Of a DNA stretch of 64,000 bases, positions 11,900 to 21,479 are shown piece by piece. The notes under the pieces are model-generated. The model made no database searches. It was not told where the DNA came from and was given only the letters and a program-made list of their open reading frames with translations. The DNA comes from Acanthosepion pharaonis (lineage: Eukaryota; Mollusca; Cephalopoda; Sepiida; Sepiidae): NCBI GenBank assembly GCA_903632075.3, contig CAHIKZ030000059.1:422501-486500 (forward strand). Direction: 5' to 3'. The translations under genes were made by a program, and so were the position numbers. The number at the start of each line of letters is the position of its first letter. Within the stretch, counting starts at the first letter, position 1.

Positions 11900-12145
11900 G
11901 TGACCGAGGCCCGTTGGAACAGTTGGTATGACATTTGCCTGATAACGTAACTGTCTGGCTTTCAATTCTCGGTAGAGGATGCGCACTGCTGATGAGTCCC
12001 AAATATAGGACGAAACGGCCGTCCAGTGCTTTCTGCATTCTGTTCAGGTTTCTTCTAGACTCGATGAATTATTTAATTATAATTATCTCAAATTCTCCTA
12101 ATTTCTATCATATATATGGCCTGTATAGCATGAAACAGCCTTAAG
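11900..12145 (+). mobile_element. tRNA-like SINE carrying a hammerhead ribozyme
   Basis: An RNA polymerase III-like promoter is suggested by an A-box-like TTGGTATGACATTTGCC (11923-11939) and a B-box-like GGCTTTCAATTCTCGG (11957-11972). A hammerhead ribozyme follows directly at 11983-12029, then an AT-rich tail ending near GCATGAAACAGCC. A pol III head followed by a hammerhead is the layout of the schistosome SMalpha family (established knowledge). The box matches are imperfect and element ends are estimates. Confidence 0.6.
11976..12038 (+). ncRNA. hammerhead ribozyme, type I
   Basis: All core elements are in order: stem I 5' GCACTG (11983-11988), CTGATGA (11989-11995), stem II GTCC/GGAC (11996-11999 and 12008-12011) with an 8-base loop, GAAA (12012-12015), a self-complementary CGGCCG (12016-12021), cleavage triplet GTC (12021-12023) and stem I 3' CAGTGC (12024-12029), which pairs perfectly with GCACTG. 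Stem I can extend by GATGC/GCATT across a bulge. Stem III has no loop, so a monomer would be weak and a dimer active, as known for short-stem-III hammerheads. Self-cleavage would occur 3' of C12023. Activity is inferred. Confidence 0.88.
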
Positions 12146-12158
12146 AGTATATTTCTTT

Positions 12159-12161
<3 letters not shown>

Positions 12162-12220
<59 letters not shown>

Positions 12221-12239
12221 AGGTAAATGAGATAACTAG

Positions 12240-12307
<68 letters not shown>
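12162..12307. repeat. two (TA)n microsatellites
   Basis: Two TA runs separated by a short segment (TTTATAGGTTTAGGTAAATG and a few more bases). Confidence 0.95.
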
Positions 12308-12311
<4 letters not shown>

Positions 12312-12322
12312 TATTTATATTA

Positions 12323-13082
12323 TAGGTTCGAATCCTGTCTATGAACGAATATTTTCTATGAAATTTCTCGGACATTCAGGCCGGTAAATGTTATTTAAAC
12401 TGTTTATCTTAAACAGAGCATTTGCTTAAATACTTGTATCTATAAAATAACAACGTTAAAGATAAAATGTCTTTTAAATAAATTGTCGGACCTCGTCCAT
12501 TTCTTAACATATGACGTCATTTGTTTACATTCGATGCTGAATGTACGAGAGTGAAATAATAACAGTAAATTCGACCTTGTCTACCATAAGGTTTATGGAC
12601 GAGTGGTCAAGGCACGTGCGTATATGACGGTTCCGTATAGGACGAAAATGAACGTATGAAAATTTCTCGGACATTCACGTAAATGTTATTTAATACTGTT
12701 TATCTTAAACAGTATTTATAAATACTTGTATATACAATATATAAATAAAAATGTCTTTATAAATAAATTATCGGATCGTATTTCTTAATATATGACGTCA
12801 TATATATGATGTGTGAATGTGTGTGAAGATTGTAGTTTATAACAGTAAATTCGACCTTGTCTACCATAAGGTTCATGGTGAGTGGTCAAGGCACGTTTGC
12901 GTAAAATCGGTTCCGTATAGGTTCTATTTCTATGAACGAATATTTTCTATGAAAATTTCTCGGACATTTTTGTTATTTAATACTGTTTTTTAAACAGAGC
13001 ACCTTGTATCTATAAAATAAAACGTTAAACATAAATAAAATGTCTTTAATAAATAAATTGTCGGATTTCGTCCACTTAAGAT
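12323..13082 (+). mobile_element. tandem tRNA-derived SINE array, about three units
   Basis: A body beginning after a B box GGTTCGAATCC (12325-12335) is followed by two more units that carry an A-box-like GAGTGGTCAAGGCACGT (near 12600 and 12885) and a B-box-like GGTTCCGTATAGG. Each unit shares GAACGAATATTTTCTATG, TTTCTCGGACATT, ATAAAATGTCTTT and AAATTGTCGGA. Unit length is close to 300 bases. The A box resembles that of Ser/Leu tRNAs. A further minus-strand copy lies at 38.2 kb. Units have diverged mainly by small deletions. Confidence 0.7.
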
Positions 13083-13084
13083 AT

Positions 13085-13720
13085 ATATATATATATACAT
13101 GTTTGTTCACGTGTGTGTTTGATTCTGTATATCTATTTTGCCTTATTTAACTTTTGTAATTTTTTACCTGCAAAGACAATATTTTTTTTTCTACATTTGT
13201 TCACCATTCATTTCTTTAAATTTTTTTTTTTTTTTCTCAGCAAATTAAGCGCTTTTATTTTTGTTTCGTATTGAGAATCACTTTACATGTCACACCTTCC
13301 AACTTTACAGAACTTCACAAATCAACTTAGGTTTTATTTGCTTTCTTTTTGTTAAATAATATCTCCCGGAATTATTTTAGCTTCCCATTAAACCAACTGC
13401 TTTTTACTGCACACTACCTATCACTCCGTCAAAATCAAAATGAAACGACCAACTAAACACGTTTCCGACTGGCGTAAAAAGTCTTCGCGTGGACATTAAA
13501 GCGAAATGCTCAATCGATTAGGCGAGAAAATTTACTTTAAAATTGCCACAAAATTGCATCTAATCGATGCAAGACGTCGATCATCACTGTGCATTGCACA
13601 AATCAATTAAGTATTGATTTTATTCACAACTGCATCGCTGTGATTAGTTTAGGTACAAAATAGGATAAATGGTTCTATTTCATGTCATCTACATTATTGA
13701 ATTAAACGAAAATAGGCCTT
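13085..13720. other. no recognisable feature
   Basis: AT-rich sequence with T-runs; nothing recognised. Confidence 0.5.
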
Positions 13721-13721
13721 C

Positions 13722-13725
13722 GTAA

Positions 13726-13787
<62 letters not shown>

Positions 13788-13826
13788 CACATAAATACAC
13801 ACACATATATATATATATGTATATAT
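13722..13826. repeat. (TA)n(CA)n(TA)n microsatellite
   Basis: Alternating TA and CA blocks. Confidence 0.95.
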
Positions 13827-13827
13827 A

Positions 13828-13968
13828 GTCTTAAGGTGTCCTATATTTATGGGATAAAGTGCTCAATATCAGAGATAGAGCGTGTGTAAATATGCCAATC
13901 GATGGCCTGACGATTGCGTCTAGCATGAAACAGACTGTCACCTCTCAGTGTTGACTTCAATGTTCACT

Positions 13969-14027
<59 letters not shown>

Positions 14028-14034
14028 ATGTATG

Positions 14035-14066
<32 letters not shown>
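13828..14066 (+). repeat. microsatellite-linked repeat with (TA)n(TG)n
   Basis: Segment B (CTATATTTATGGGATAAAGT, CTCAATATCAGAGATAGAGC) precedes segment A (GCGTCTAGCATGAAACAGAC ... GTTGACTTCAATGTTCAC), then (TA)n and two (TG)n runs. At 38.70 kb the same A is followed by B in reverse complement, so the complete unit probably has B as terminal inverted repeats around A. Confidence 0.75.
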
Positions 14067-14068
<2 letters not shown>

Positions 14069-14224
14069 GACATTTTTCACACATTGTAACTGTGTATAAT
14101 TATTTAGTTCACTGATGTCACCTATTGGGTCGAACGACTTTTGATAAAATCGTATCCTAATGTTCAGCATATTACTAAAATAATCCAGTATTGAAAAAAA
14201 AGAAAAGAAAACCTCAAGTGGAAG

Positions 14225-15895
14225 TTGTACATACTATCAATCGCTAAGGATGCTGGAAATTGTCAGCATCGTACTCCTCCTGCTGTACAGTCTGTCTTTA
14301 CAAGAGCCAGATCAAGCCAAAAATGGAGAACTGTTGGCATATATAGACAGGAGCTGCCACTTTCCAGTCTCGATAAAAGCCAAAAGCGTCTACGCGTACT
14401 TGTCGATGATGAATTATTTCCCACCTTACAAAGCATAGACGAAACGTTGCATGCATCGCCATTTACATGGAAAGTGTTCTAAGACAAACTATGCCATGTA
14501 CATTGTAGCGAATCACCCTCATTCCATTGGTGTTAGTAAGTTCCACTCGAACATCTTCTCACAAACAGCTGCTTTGTTGTACCAAATACAAGCCGATGCT
14601 TCTCTGTTCACTAAAATCTTAACCTGTTCAAGTCTAGGATTAACCGTTATCTTCCGCACATATCCGAATAAACTGCCTCCTACTCTGTAAGACTAACTCT
14701 AGTTGTACTTGGGCCCTGTGGACAGTAAAAGAAAAAAAATATAATCTTCATACATAAAACAAAATATTAATTCATCGCATTGTACAGTTTGAATGTTACT
14801 GAATTTGTCTATCAAATTTTGATAAGAAAGATGATGGCTCGAGTTATGGCTTTAGATATCTTGAAGGCGTTTGATAGATTTTGGCATGCTGGCGTTTTTC
14901 ACAAGCTCAAGGGACATGGCGTGTCTGACAAAATATTTCACTAAATCCAATCGTTCTTAACCAATCGTATAATTAAAATCCTCTTGAATGACCACGCTTC
15001 TAGATCCTTTCATATTAATACGGGCGCCTCCCAGAATTCTATCCTTGTATCTACGTTGTTTCTTATCTCCGTTATCGACATTCCAGATGTCATCAGTTCA
15101 CATTTAATTTAATTCCACAGTTATTTAATACTGTCTCATTAGTAAGTCCTGTAATTCCAACAAAAATATAACTGGCAACTGCATAAGAAAATGAGCTCTA
15201 ATTAGTTGTTAAATGAGGCAAGAGATAGTGTGTACGTTTAAAAGTCTCAAAAACGAAACCGTTATCTTTTAATCATCACAGAGCACTATTTTGCCTGCCA
15301 TCAGCATGGCTGATGCTACCCTCCATGAGAGCAAGTCATTGCGGCTTCTTGAGTTAAAGTTTCTTGCTGATGTGACATTGAAAGAACATATTGAATAAAT
15401 TGCAGGCTATGCTTCTAGGAAAGTTTGTTCACTGTGTATGGCTAGAGAGTTTTTATCGCCACATTCCGTCTTGAATAAAATTACCATTCGTTCGTGCATT
15501 AATATTACTGGCTTATCTGGTTTGGATCTCCTGTAATATATCTTGACATCCTGAACACAACTCGAAGAAGAGTCTGTCATGCTATCAGTGTTGCCTGGCA
15601 TCTCATCTTCAGTCAGTTTTCGACAGTTGTGACGTGTCTTCCTTCTTTCTTTTCTATAAAGAATTCCATGGCAAATTCCTTGACCAAATGAATTTAATCG
15701 TACTATTAACTTGGCAATTCGGATTCATCGAAATTGTTCAATGTAACCGTCAGTTCTATTGTAATAGTTTCTTTTCTCGTACCTCTCGCATGTGGAATTC
15801 TTCTCCAGTTTCTTGCTTTTTTGTCACTTACGATCTTCAAAAATTAAAATGCAACATCAGTCGCCATCTTCTGTTTTCCTGATCCCTGTTCTTTT
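14225..15895 (+). pseudogene. jockey/CR1-like LINE ORF2 relic
   Basis: At 14835-15090 the reading ARVMALDILKAFDRFWHAGV is followed by FHKLKGHGVSDKIFH, then LTNRIIKILLNDHASRSF and INTGASQNSILVSTLFLISV. These match RT blocks A (D-x-x-K-A-F-D) and B of jockey/CR1-type LINEs, but with stops. Farther on, ASRKVCSLCMAR-type sequence (about 15410) and FYCNSFFSRTSRMWNSSPVS (about 15755) mark the end of ORF2. The YADD box is not recognisable. The 14.2-14.7 kb part may be the endonuclease end, but I could not confirm it. The 3' end of ORF2 lies near 15880. Related C-terminal pieces occur, reversed, at 16.8, 26.9 and 62.4 kb. Confidence 0.72.
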
Positions 15896-15899
15896 ATTG

Positions 15900-16080
15900 T
15901 GCTTTACCCTCATTGAAGTCTTCTCATTCTCTTCCATTCCCAGTAAATACGTGTGTCTTAGTGACATTATCACCTTGTTTGAGGAGAATTGTTTAAAAGA
16001 TGTATTAAAACTCTTATTAATTACAAATCAATTTTAATCGTTGTCTATCGGTTTCAAGCTTTGTTAATATGCTATATTAG
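15900..16080. other. short unannotated spacer
   Basis: Sequence after the LINE relic; nothing recognised. Confidence 0.4.
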
Positions 16081-16082
16081 GA

Positions 16083-16165
16083 TATATCAGATTATGATCA
16101 GCTAAGTTAAGCAACATCGAGACTTTTCTCCCCCCGCAAGCTATGGGTTAATTATTTTGGCATGT
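16083..16165 (+). mobile_element. 5S rRNA-derived repeat (SINE3-like), copy 1
   Basis: TATGATCAGCTAAGTTAAGC continuing AACATCGAG resembles the 5S rRNA internal A-box region (GATCACCGAAGTTAAGC). It is followed by the body GCAAGCTATGGGTTA, shared with the copy at 16.72 kb. The 5S-like part is short and diverged. Confidence 0.55.
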
Positions 16166-16710
16166 ATAACTAAAAAGGGAATTCTTACAATCTAAAATAT
16201 ATTTTCCGGACAATACATTCACTAAAATATTGACATTAGCAACACGAAAGCATTATAGGGTCATATATTGTAAATATGTTAGGTATGAAGAAAATTTTTT
16301 TAGTGCCAATACTTTTTGAGAAAATGGCTGCCAATATGTTTTCCTAAACTCAGAACACATGCTACCATCTCATGTTGACGTATGCTTTCTTGCGTACACA
16401 ATATTCTTTTTCAGATTTTCTAGAAAATATATATATATACATTTTATTTTCTAAGAATTAGATGCTTCATGGCAAATAAAAAAATAATTATTACATGATA
16501 TAAATGTGATTTGCATTTATTTTATATTTACGGCAACGTCGCCATATATGGGAAACAATATTAATTCTGCAAACATTACTTATATTGTAGATGAATCAGT
16601 ATTTTTTTTTACTTTACAGTTCTTGTAATACCTACTATATATTTATAAAGTATTCAAAGAAAATTTGAGAGAAGCAGAGTGTCATATGCATTTTCGCAAA
16701 AATGATAAGG
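16166..16710. other. no recognisable feature
   Basis: AT-rich spacer between the two 5S-like repeats; nothing recognised. Confidence 0.5.
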
Positions 16711-16803
16711 TTTACGTGCATATCACGTTGAATCTCCGGTTCCGGTATGATCACCGATGTTAAGCAACATCGAGCATTTTCCCTTCAAGTTATGGGTTCA
16801 TAA
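16711..16803 (+). mobile_element. 5S rRNA-derived repeat (SINE3-like), copy 2
   Basis: GCATATCACGTTGAATCTCC then GGTTCCGGTATGATCACCGA and TGTTAAGCAACATCGAGC follow the order of 5S rRNA positions from about 8 to 65. After that the similarity ends and a non-5S body (CAAGTTATGGGTTCA) continues, as in the 16.1 kb copy. Two copies with the same junction and body argue for a 5S-promoted SINE rather than a decayed 5S gene. Confidence 0.65.
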
Positions 16804-16804
16804 C

Positions 16805-17345
16805 TTAAACTTGTACAACGTTTTTTTTTAAGAATTTCACCCCAAGCAATACGGGAGTGCCACTGAGAGTGGGAGCAAGAGTAAAGAGCCGTGATGGAGG
16901 AAAGTATGAACGAGGAATTAGATCAAAGCATCTGAAAATGTCGATTAACATTGCATTTGAAGAATAGAATATTATGGCTATCAGGGAAGCAAGTAAGAGG
17001 AAGGAATTTCCACAGACGAGAAGTGCGAAACATGAAGCTAATGGAGTAGAAGAGACGGCTACATTTAACCGTTCCGACATTAAAAGGGTGGGACTGAGAT
17101 GCCAACCTAGTAGCACATTTAAGTTCATGTAGTTTGGGAACCAGCGAAAGTAGCTCGTTGGAGCAGTTACTGTGAAAGTATTTCTAGAAAAGACAGAGGG
17201 AAGCGACTGCACGTCTGTGAGAAAGTGACTGTAGACGAGATGCCAGATCAGGACCAATCACATTGCGTCTCTGGATGTTGTCGAGGATCTTGAGATAAAC
17301 AGCGGGGGTTCAGACCCTATATGACCGCAGTATTCCATGCAGGGC
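16805..17345 (-). pseudogene. jockey/CR1-like LINE ORF2 C-terminal fragment
   Basis: The minus strand encodes, in shifting frames, DLASRLQSLSHRRAVASL, then HPFNVGTVKCSRLFYSISF and MFRTSRLWKFLPLTCFP. These match the ORF2 tail of the LINE at 14.2-15.9 kb (FFSRTSRMWNSSP). The fragment is 5'-truncated, as usual for LINE insertions, and abuts the 5S-like repeat. Confidence 0.65.
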
Positions 17346-17349
17346 GAAT

Positions 17350-18160
17350 GGGTGATTCAAAAACCTTTATCTTAAAAAAATAATTCTTACAATGTAAAAA
17401 TATTTTCTGGTTAAATGACATACAAACTTTGATAAACCGTAGAAAAGGAATCAATCGATAAAAAATTCACGGGAAGTCAAAGACATTGCTTTACATATAG
17501 ATATGCATAGATTGTCCCAAACATTGAACGAAGCAATTTAAAAAGAAAACATAAGCGTCATCTGAATCTGGAAACGCGATGTAAATTAAAATATGTCACC
17601 AATATACGGTGACATGGCAGTAAATGTGTCAGACCCTCGATGTTAGAAAATACCTATATATAATGAATAATATATTGTGCGCATTTCAGGTTACAAGATA
17701 TAATCTTATTAAGAAATGTTTATATTAACTTATTCTGTAATCGTTAGCTTCGGTTTAGGAAAAAATTCAACGTAAATGCTTGTTCGTAAATAAATCGTAT
17801 ATGCCATTTAGCCATATTTAAGATATCCAATATGTCTGAATAAATTATTTTACATCTTAATATAAACTCTATGTTCGTCTATAATGATCATTAGCGTTTC
17901 ATTCATTGCCTTTTCTGAGTTGCAGCATTTTCTGTTATTGTTTCCACATGATTTTGTGCTTGAATATTGTTTTCTATTTTCATATGCATGTCTCATTTAA
18001 TGGTTGAACACATAATTACATTTCCATCGAGAGAGTGAAAAATAATCAGAGGAATTTTCATATTTATCTTCAGTCTTCGTCGTGATTTATAAAATTCAAC
18101 AATCTAGCTCATTTAACATTCATTTTATACTCGGGGCATTTTGAAGAGTTTTAATAGAAT
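17350..18160. other. no recognisable feature
   Basis: AT-rich; no reading frame or repeat recognised. Confidence 0.5.
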
Positions 18161-18164
18161 AAAA

Positions 18165-18800
18165 GGATGGATAAATTGTCGTCTAAATTATGCAAAAATT
18201 GAAAATAACCCTGACATTTTAACAGATATATTTAGGAAAATTACACTAAAATATTTTGAAATATTAAAGAGTAAATTTTTTCAATAAAATCGCCATTGGC
18301 TTCAACAACGCCCTCCAGACGACTTCGGAATCTCCTGCAACTCTTCTGGACGTTCTCCTTGGTTAAGTTGGTGAATGCTGCCATAATCCTAGCCTTAAAT
18401 TTGATATTCGAAGGAGTTTTGTTGGTCTCTCGCTCAACTGTGCCCAACGCATAATAATCAAGATGGTTGCGATCTGAGGAGTTAGGTGGCCAGATGTAAG
18501 AGGTGATGTGTTCACAGAAATTGTCTGACAGCTATAATATGTTCTGCTTCTGTGGCATGATGCAGAGACCTGCATTCAGACATAGTGTCTTCCAGCTGGC
18601 AGTCTCTTGACCAAGTGAAGCACTACCTCCTCAAGGATGTAGGTCTCCGTATTGAGCTTGAGTCTCTCGCCAACAAATTCGTGAGATCTTTTCTTATCAT
18701 AACGAGTTTTCAAATCTGCTGTACCTTGGTAATCACCGTTAGACACATTCTTTCTGAATCGTTTGCACTCTTCTCAGATTGACACCCAAACACTATGAAA
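18165..18800 (-). pseudogene. Tc1/mariner-type transposase relic, copy 1
   Basis: The minus strand reads RLKLNTETYILEEVVLHLVK, a degraded Q-x-x-x-x-C-H-type block (CRSLHHATEAEHI), then IWPPNSSDRNHLDYYALGTV and ERETNKTPSN. The W-P-P-N-S-x-D-x-N-x-x-D-Y block is the catalytic third-acid region of mariner-like transposases, which cut and paste DNA at TA sites. Several frameshifts are present. The N-terminal helix-turn-helix half is not evident. The downstream end near ATGGATAAATTGTCGTC is shared with the copy at 31.66 kb, so it probably marks the 3' end of the element. Confidence 0.75.
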
Positions 18801-18969
18801 TATTCGTATTGAAACTTCTTGCGCGAATGACAAGCAGTACATGCCGATTTCAAATTTCTGACGGATTGAATTACTTTATGGTGCTCTTTTCTTTCTATCA
18901 GGCAGTGTCCAACTGACCTTACTATACTATGCAGTCGACAAAATAATAAAAAAACAAACACAAACAACG

Positions 18970-19700
18970 CGGATGCGCGAAATTAAAAAATAAACTCCCG
19001 GCAATGTTGAAGCTAAGTATAATTTTTGTATCTACAATATTAACACATCTCAATACTCTAGCACTCCACTGTTAGCTTAGTTTTGTTCCATAAACAAGCC
19101 AAACAATAATGTTCAACCAATGTAGCTCTACATTGATCACTGACTACTATGTAGAAACTAGTTTGCATGTATTTCTTCGTCCAACTTACATTTTATATTT
19201 GTGATGTTTAGATGCTTATTATCCCGCCCCTTTATCTATGTTTATGTTCACAATACCAGATTCTTCAAATATTTTCTTGCTGGTCAATCCGCTTTTTTTT
19301 GGTCTTTATTTTTTGCCTTACATCTGTTTTTGTGGCTTTCTTAAAATACTTTTTTCTGGTTTTCATCTAGCCAATGATATTAATTTCTTTTTCGTTTGTT
19401 CTGTGATCCTGTCCAACCTTTTGCACATTTGTTTTCTCTTACTCAAAAACTATATATCTTTTTCTCTTTTAAGGTTTTAGCTCTCAGATGACGAATAGCA
19501 ATGTTGATATAGCGAAATTTAAATTGTCTACTCTAATATATATTTGGTTTAAAATATGATCTCAAGCTACATATTAATATCTTATACTATCATGTACGTT
19601 TTTGTAACTATGTTTAATAAAAATCGGCTACAATTTGCATGGAATATTTATTATCTTTTTACATAAGATGGACTCGTTTAAAGTATACTTATACTGACAG
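18970..19700. other. no recognisable feature
   Basis: A T-rich 80-codon hydrophobic frame at 19238-19480 reflects composition (TTT/CTT runs). Nothing recognised. Confidence 0.5.
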
Positions 19701-19758
19701 AGAACATACCTGATGTTGAGATACGTCTCGATACAGTCTCTGGCTGTGTTCGAGGTCT

Positions 19759-19945
19759 GTCGAACTCTCTGCTTTGGCAGAGAGGAACCCGGACGAAGCT
19801 TTGCCGAAGGGCAAAGTTTTGTCCGGGGAGGTATACAGTTCCCGAACCCGCTTATGCGGGTTCAAAGGGGATATTTTTTGGCTGAGCGTACGGGCTCGGA
19901 GAAACTCACTTTAAACTCGGCCTTGTGCCACATACATTCCTCGTC
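19759..19945 (+). repeat. stem-loop repeat family, copy 1
   Basis: Four consecutive hairpins: TCTCTGC/GCAGAGA; CCCGGAC (19788-19794) with GTCCGGG (19821-19827) enclosing CTTTGCC/GGGCAAAG; GAACCCGC/GCGGGTTC with a TTAT loop; and a CTGAGC/GGCTCGG-type stem. It closes with ACTCGGCCTTGTGCCACATA. The block is GC-rich against its surroundings and matches copies at 21.08 and 28.40 kb. It contains no reading frame. It may lie inside an LTR-like unit ending near 20212 (CCACAACA). Confidence 0.85.
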
Positions 19946-20011
19946 GGTGGACTGTTAAATATCGAGATACGTTGAGAGACACAGGGTGTTCTCAGTGATT
20001 TATACAAGAGT

Positions 20012-20014
<3 letters not shown>

Positions 20015-20044
<30 letters not shown>
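20015..20044. repeat. (GA)n microsatellite
   Basis: Pure GA run within the segment following stem-loop copy 1. Confidence 0.95.
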
Positions 20045-20048
<4 letters not shown>

Positions 20049-20219
20049 TTACGGCTTTACTTACAGAGACTTGAACATATACTTTCTACTAACCCGCATT
20101 CCTGGACTACTAAACTTCACTCCAAGTCGGTATTCTTACGTTTAATACACTTATTTTTCCATCTCAATTACTGGCGTTGTTTATTTATTTGTGCAGGATT
20201 CCATTCACCGAATCCACAA

Positions 20220-20930
20220 CAATTATATAAATCGTACTTGGATTTTATGAACAGTTTATAGTTAAAACATTAATATGGATAATATAAATTGATATTTTGT
20301 ATGGTTACATTACCTCAAAATTAATTTATTCTATCGCGTATTTGTGCGAAAATGAATGCAATGAAATTCTGTTGGCATTTGAACTTAGCCCACCGAATTC
20401 TCTCTACGCAACGATAATCACAACACTACGAGCACGTTCATATGCCATTAATTTAATCAAGTTGAACTACTGCTGTTGTATTCTGTAGAATCAAATCGTG
20501 TCGCTTTCTCGTTCATTGTAAATCTCGTCATGGAATTGATGTCGCTGTGGTGCTTCGCAAGTCTGATGATACAGGTTTCTCCAGTTCTCAGAAAATCGCA
20601 TTTTCACACGAATATTTCCTTTCCCTGAAATGGCCCAAAGGGAAGATATTTTCCCCATTTTTGTAAACGTTTTACTGTTTTCCCAGACTCAATAAACTTG
20701 CATCAGAATTTCTTTACTTAAAGAATCCTGGACATATTACAGTAAGTAGGATGTTGATTTTGAAAGGGTCCGTAAATGTAGGATGGTTTGCAGGATGTTT
20801 TGAGTGCATTTTTATAAATCGGATCCCCGAGTCCCTAAGAGAAAATTAATCAGATTCACCACCTGTAAACAAGAAGACTTGGCGAATCGTAAATTTTGAT
20901 GTTCAAGCTAGTCGCAAACTAAAACAGAAA
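20220..20930. other. no recognisable feature
   Basis: Nothing recognised apart from short frames. Confidence 0.5.
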
Positions 20931-20935
20931 GAAAG

Positions 20936-21465
20936 TGTGATGTAACGGAATAACCAGTCGCCCACCCCCATGAATGATTACACTATAGGTAGTATGTACC
21001 TATAAAGTCAACAGTCTACGAGAGACTGGAGGAATATTAAAAGTGAGAGCTAGAATAGTGTTCTCTCGTGTTCTTCACTGTCGAACTCTTTGCCTTGAGC
21101 AGAGAGGAACCCGGACGAGGTTTTGCCGAAGGGCAAAGTTTCGTCCGGGGAGGTAGACAGACCCTGAACCCGCTTATGCGGGTTCTTAGGGAATATATTT
21201 GGCCGAGCCTGCGGGCTCGGAGAACCCACGGTAAACTCGGCTTTGTGCCACATACATCCCTCGTGACTATGTTAAGTGTATACTAAGAGTGAGAGAGAGA
21301 AGACGCAAGCACGTCCGATCTTCCAATTGGGTGGCACTCACTACTAAATTGACCTGTGTGTATAATTGTACCGTATTTCATATTGTACTGGTTGTGTACA
21401 ATAAACCTTTCTTCTATTATCCACCCGGTGTTAAGTATTTATTTCCTTAGTACGGAATATAACAA
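20936..21465 (+). mobile_element. candidate LTR-like unit containing stem-loop repeat copy 2
   Basis: Starts TGTGATGTAACGGAATAACC and ends TAGTACGGAATATAACA, preceded by an AATAAA (21401) and a pyrimidine-rich stretch, as in LTR R/U5 regions. The matching tail after stem-loop copy 1 (TTATTTATTTGTGCAGG ... CACAACA) supports a repeated unit with a TG...CA outline. No clean target duplication is visible and no retroviral-type genes adjoin it, so a solo LTR or a non-autonomous element are both possible. Confidence 0.4.
21081..21265 (+). repeat. stem-loop repeat family, copy 2
   Basis: Same four hairpins as the 19.76 kb copy. The second stem is a perfect 9 bp (CCCGGACGA at 21110-21118 with TCGTCCGGG at 21141-21149). 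The third is GAACCCGC/GCGGGTTC and the fourth CCGAGCC/GGCTCGG. It ends CTCGGCTTTGTGCCACATAC. Confidence 0.88.
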
Positions 21466-21479
21466 AGTGAAAAGCTGAA

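Noticed and set aside
12645..12665. GGACGAAA as a second hammerhead in the 12.3 kb SINE array
   Set aside because: No CTGANGA upstream and no pairable stem I.
12162..13082. CRISPR-like array
   Set aside because: Units of about 300 bases with tRNA promoter boxes and no spaced short repeats; eukaryotic context.
16711..16775. Functional 5S rRNA gene
   Set aside because: Only the first half resembles 5S and it continues into a non-5S body shared with another copy.
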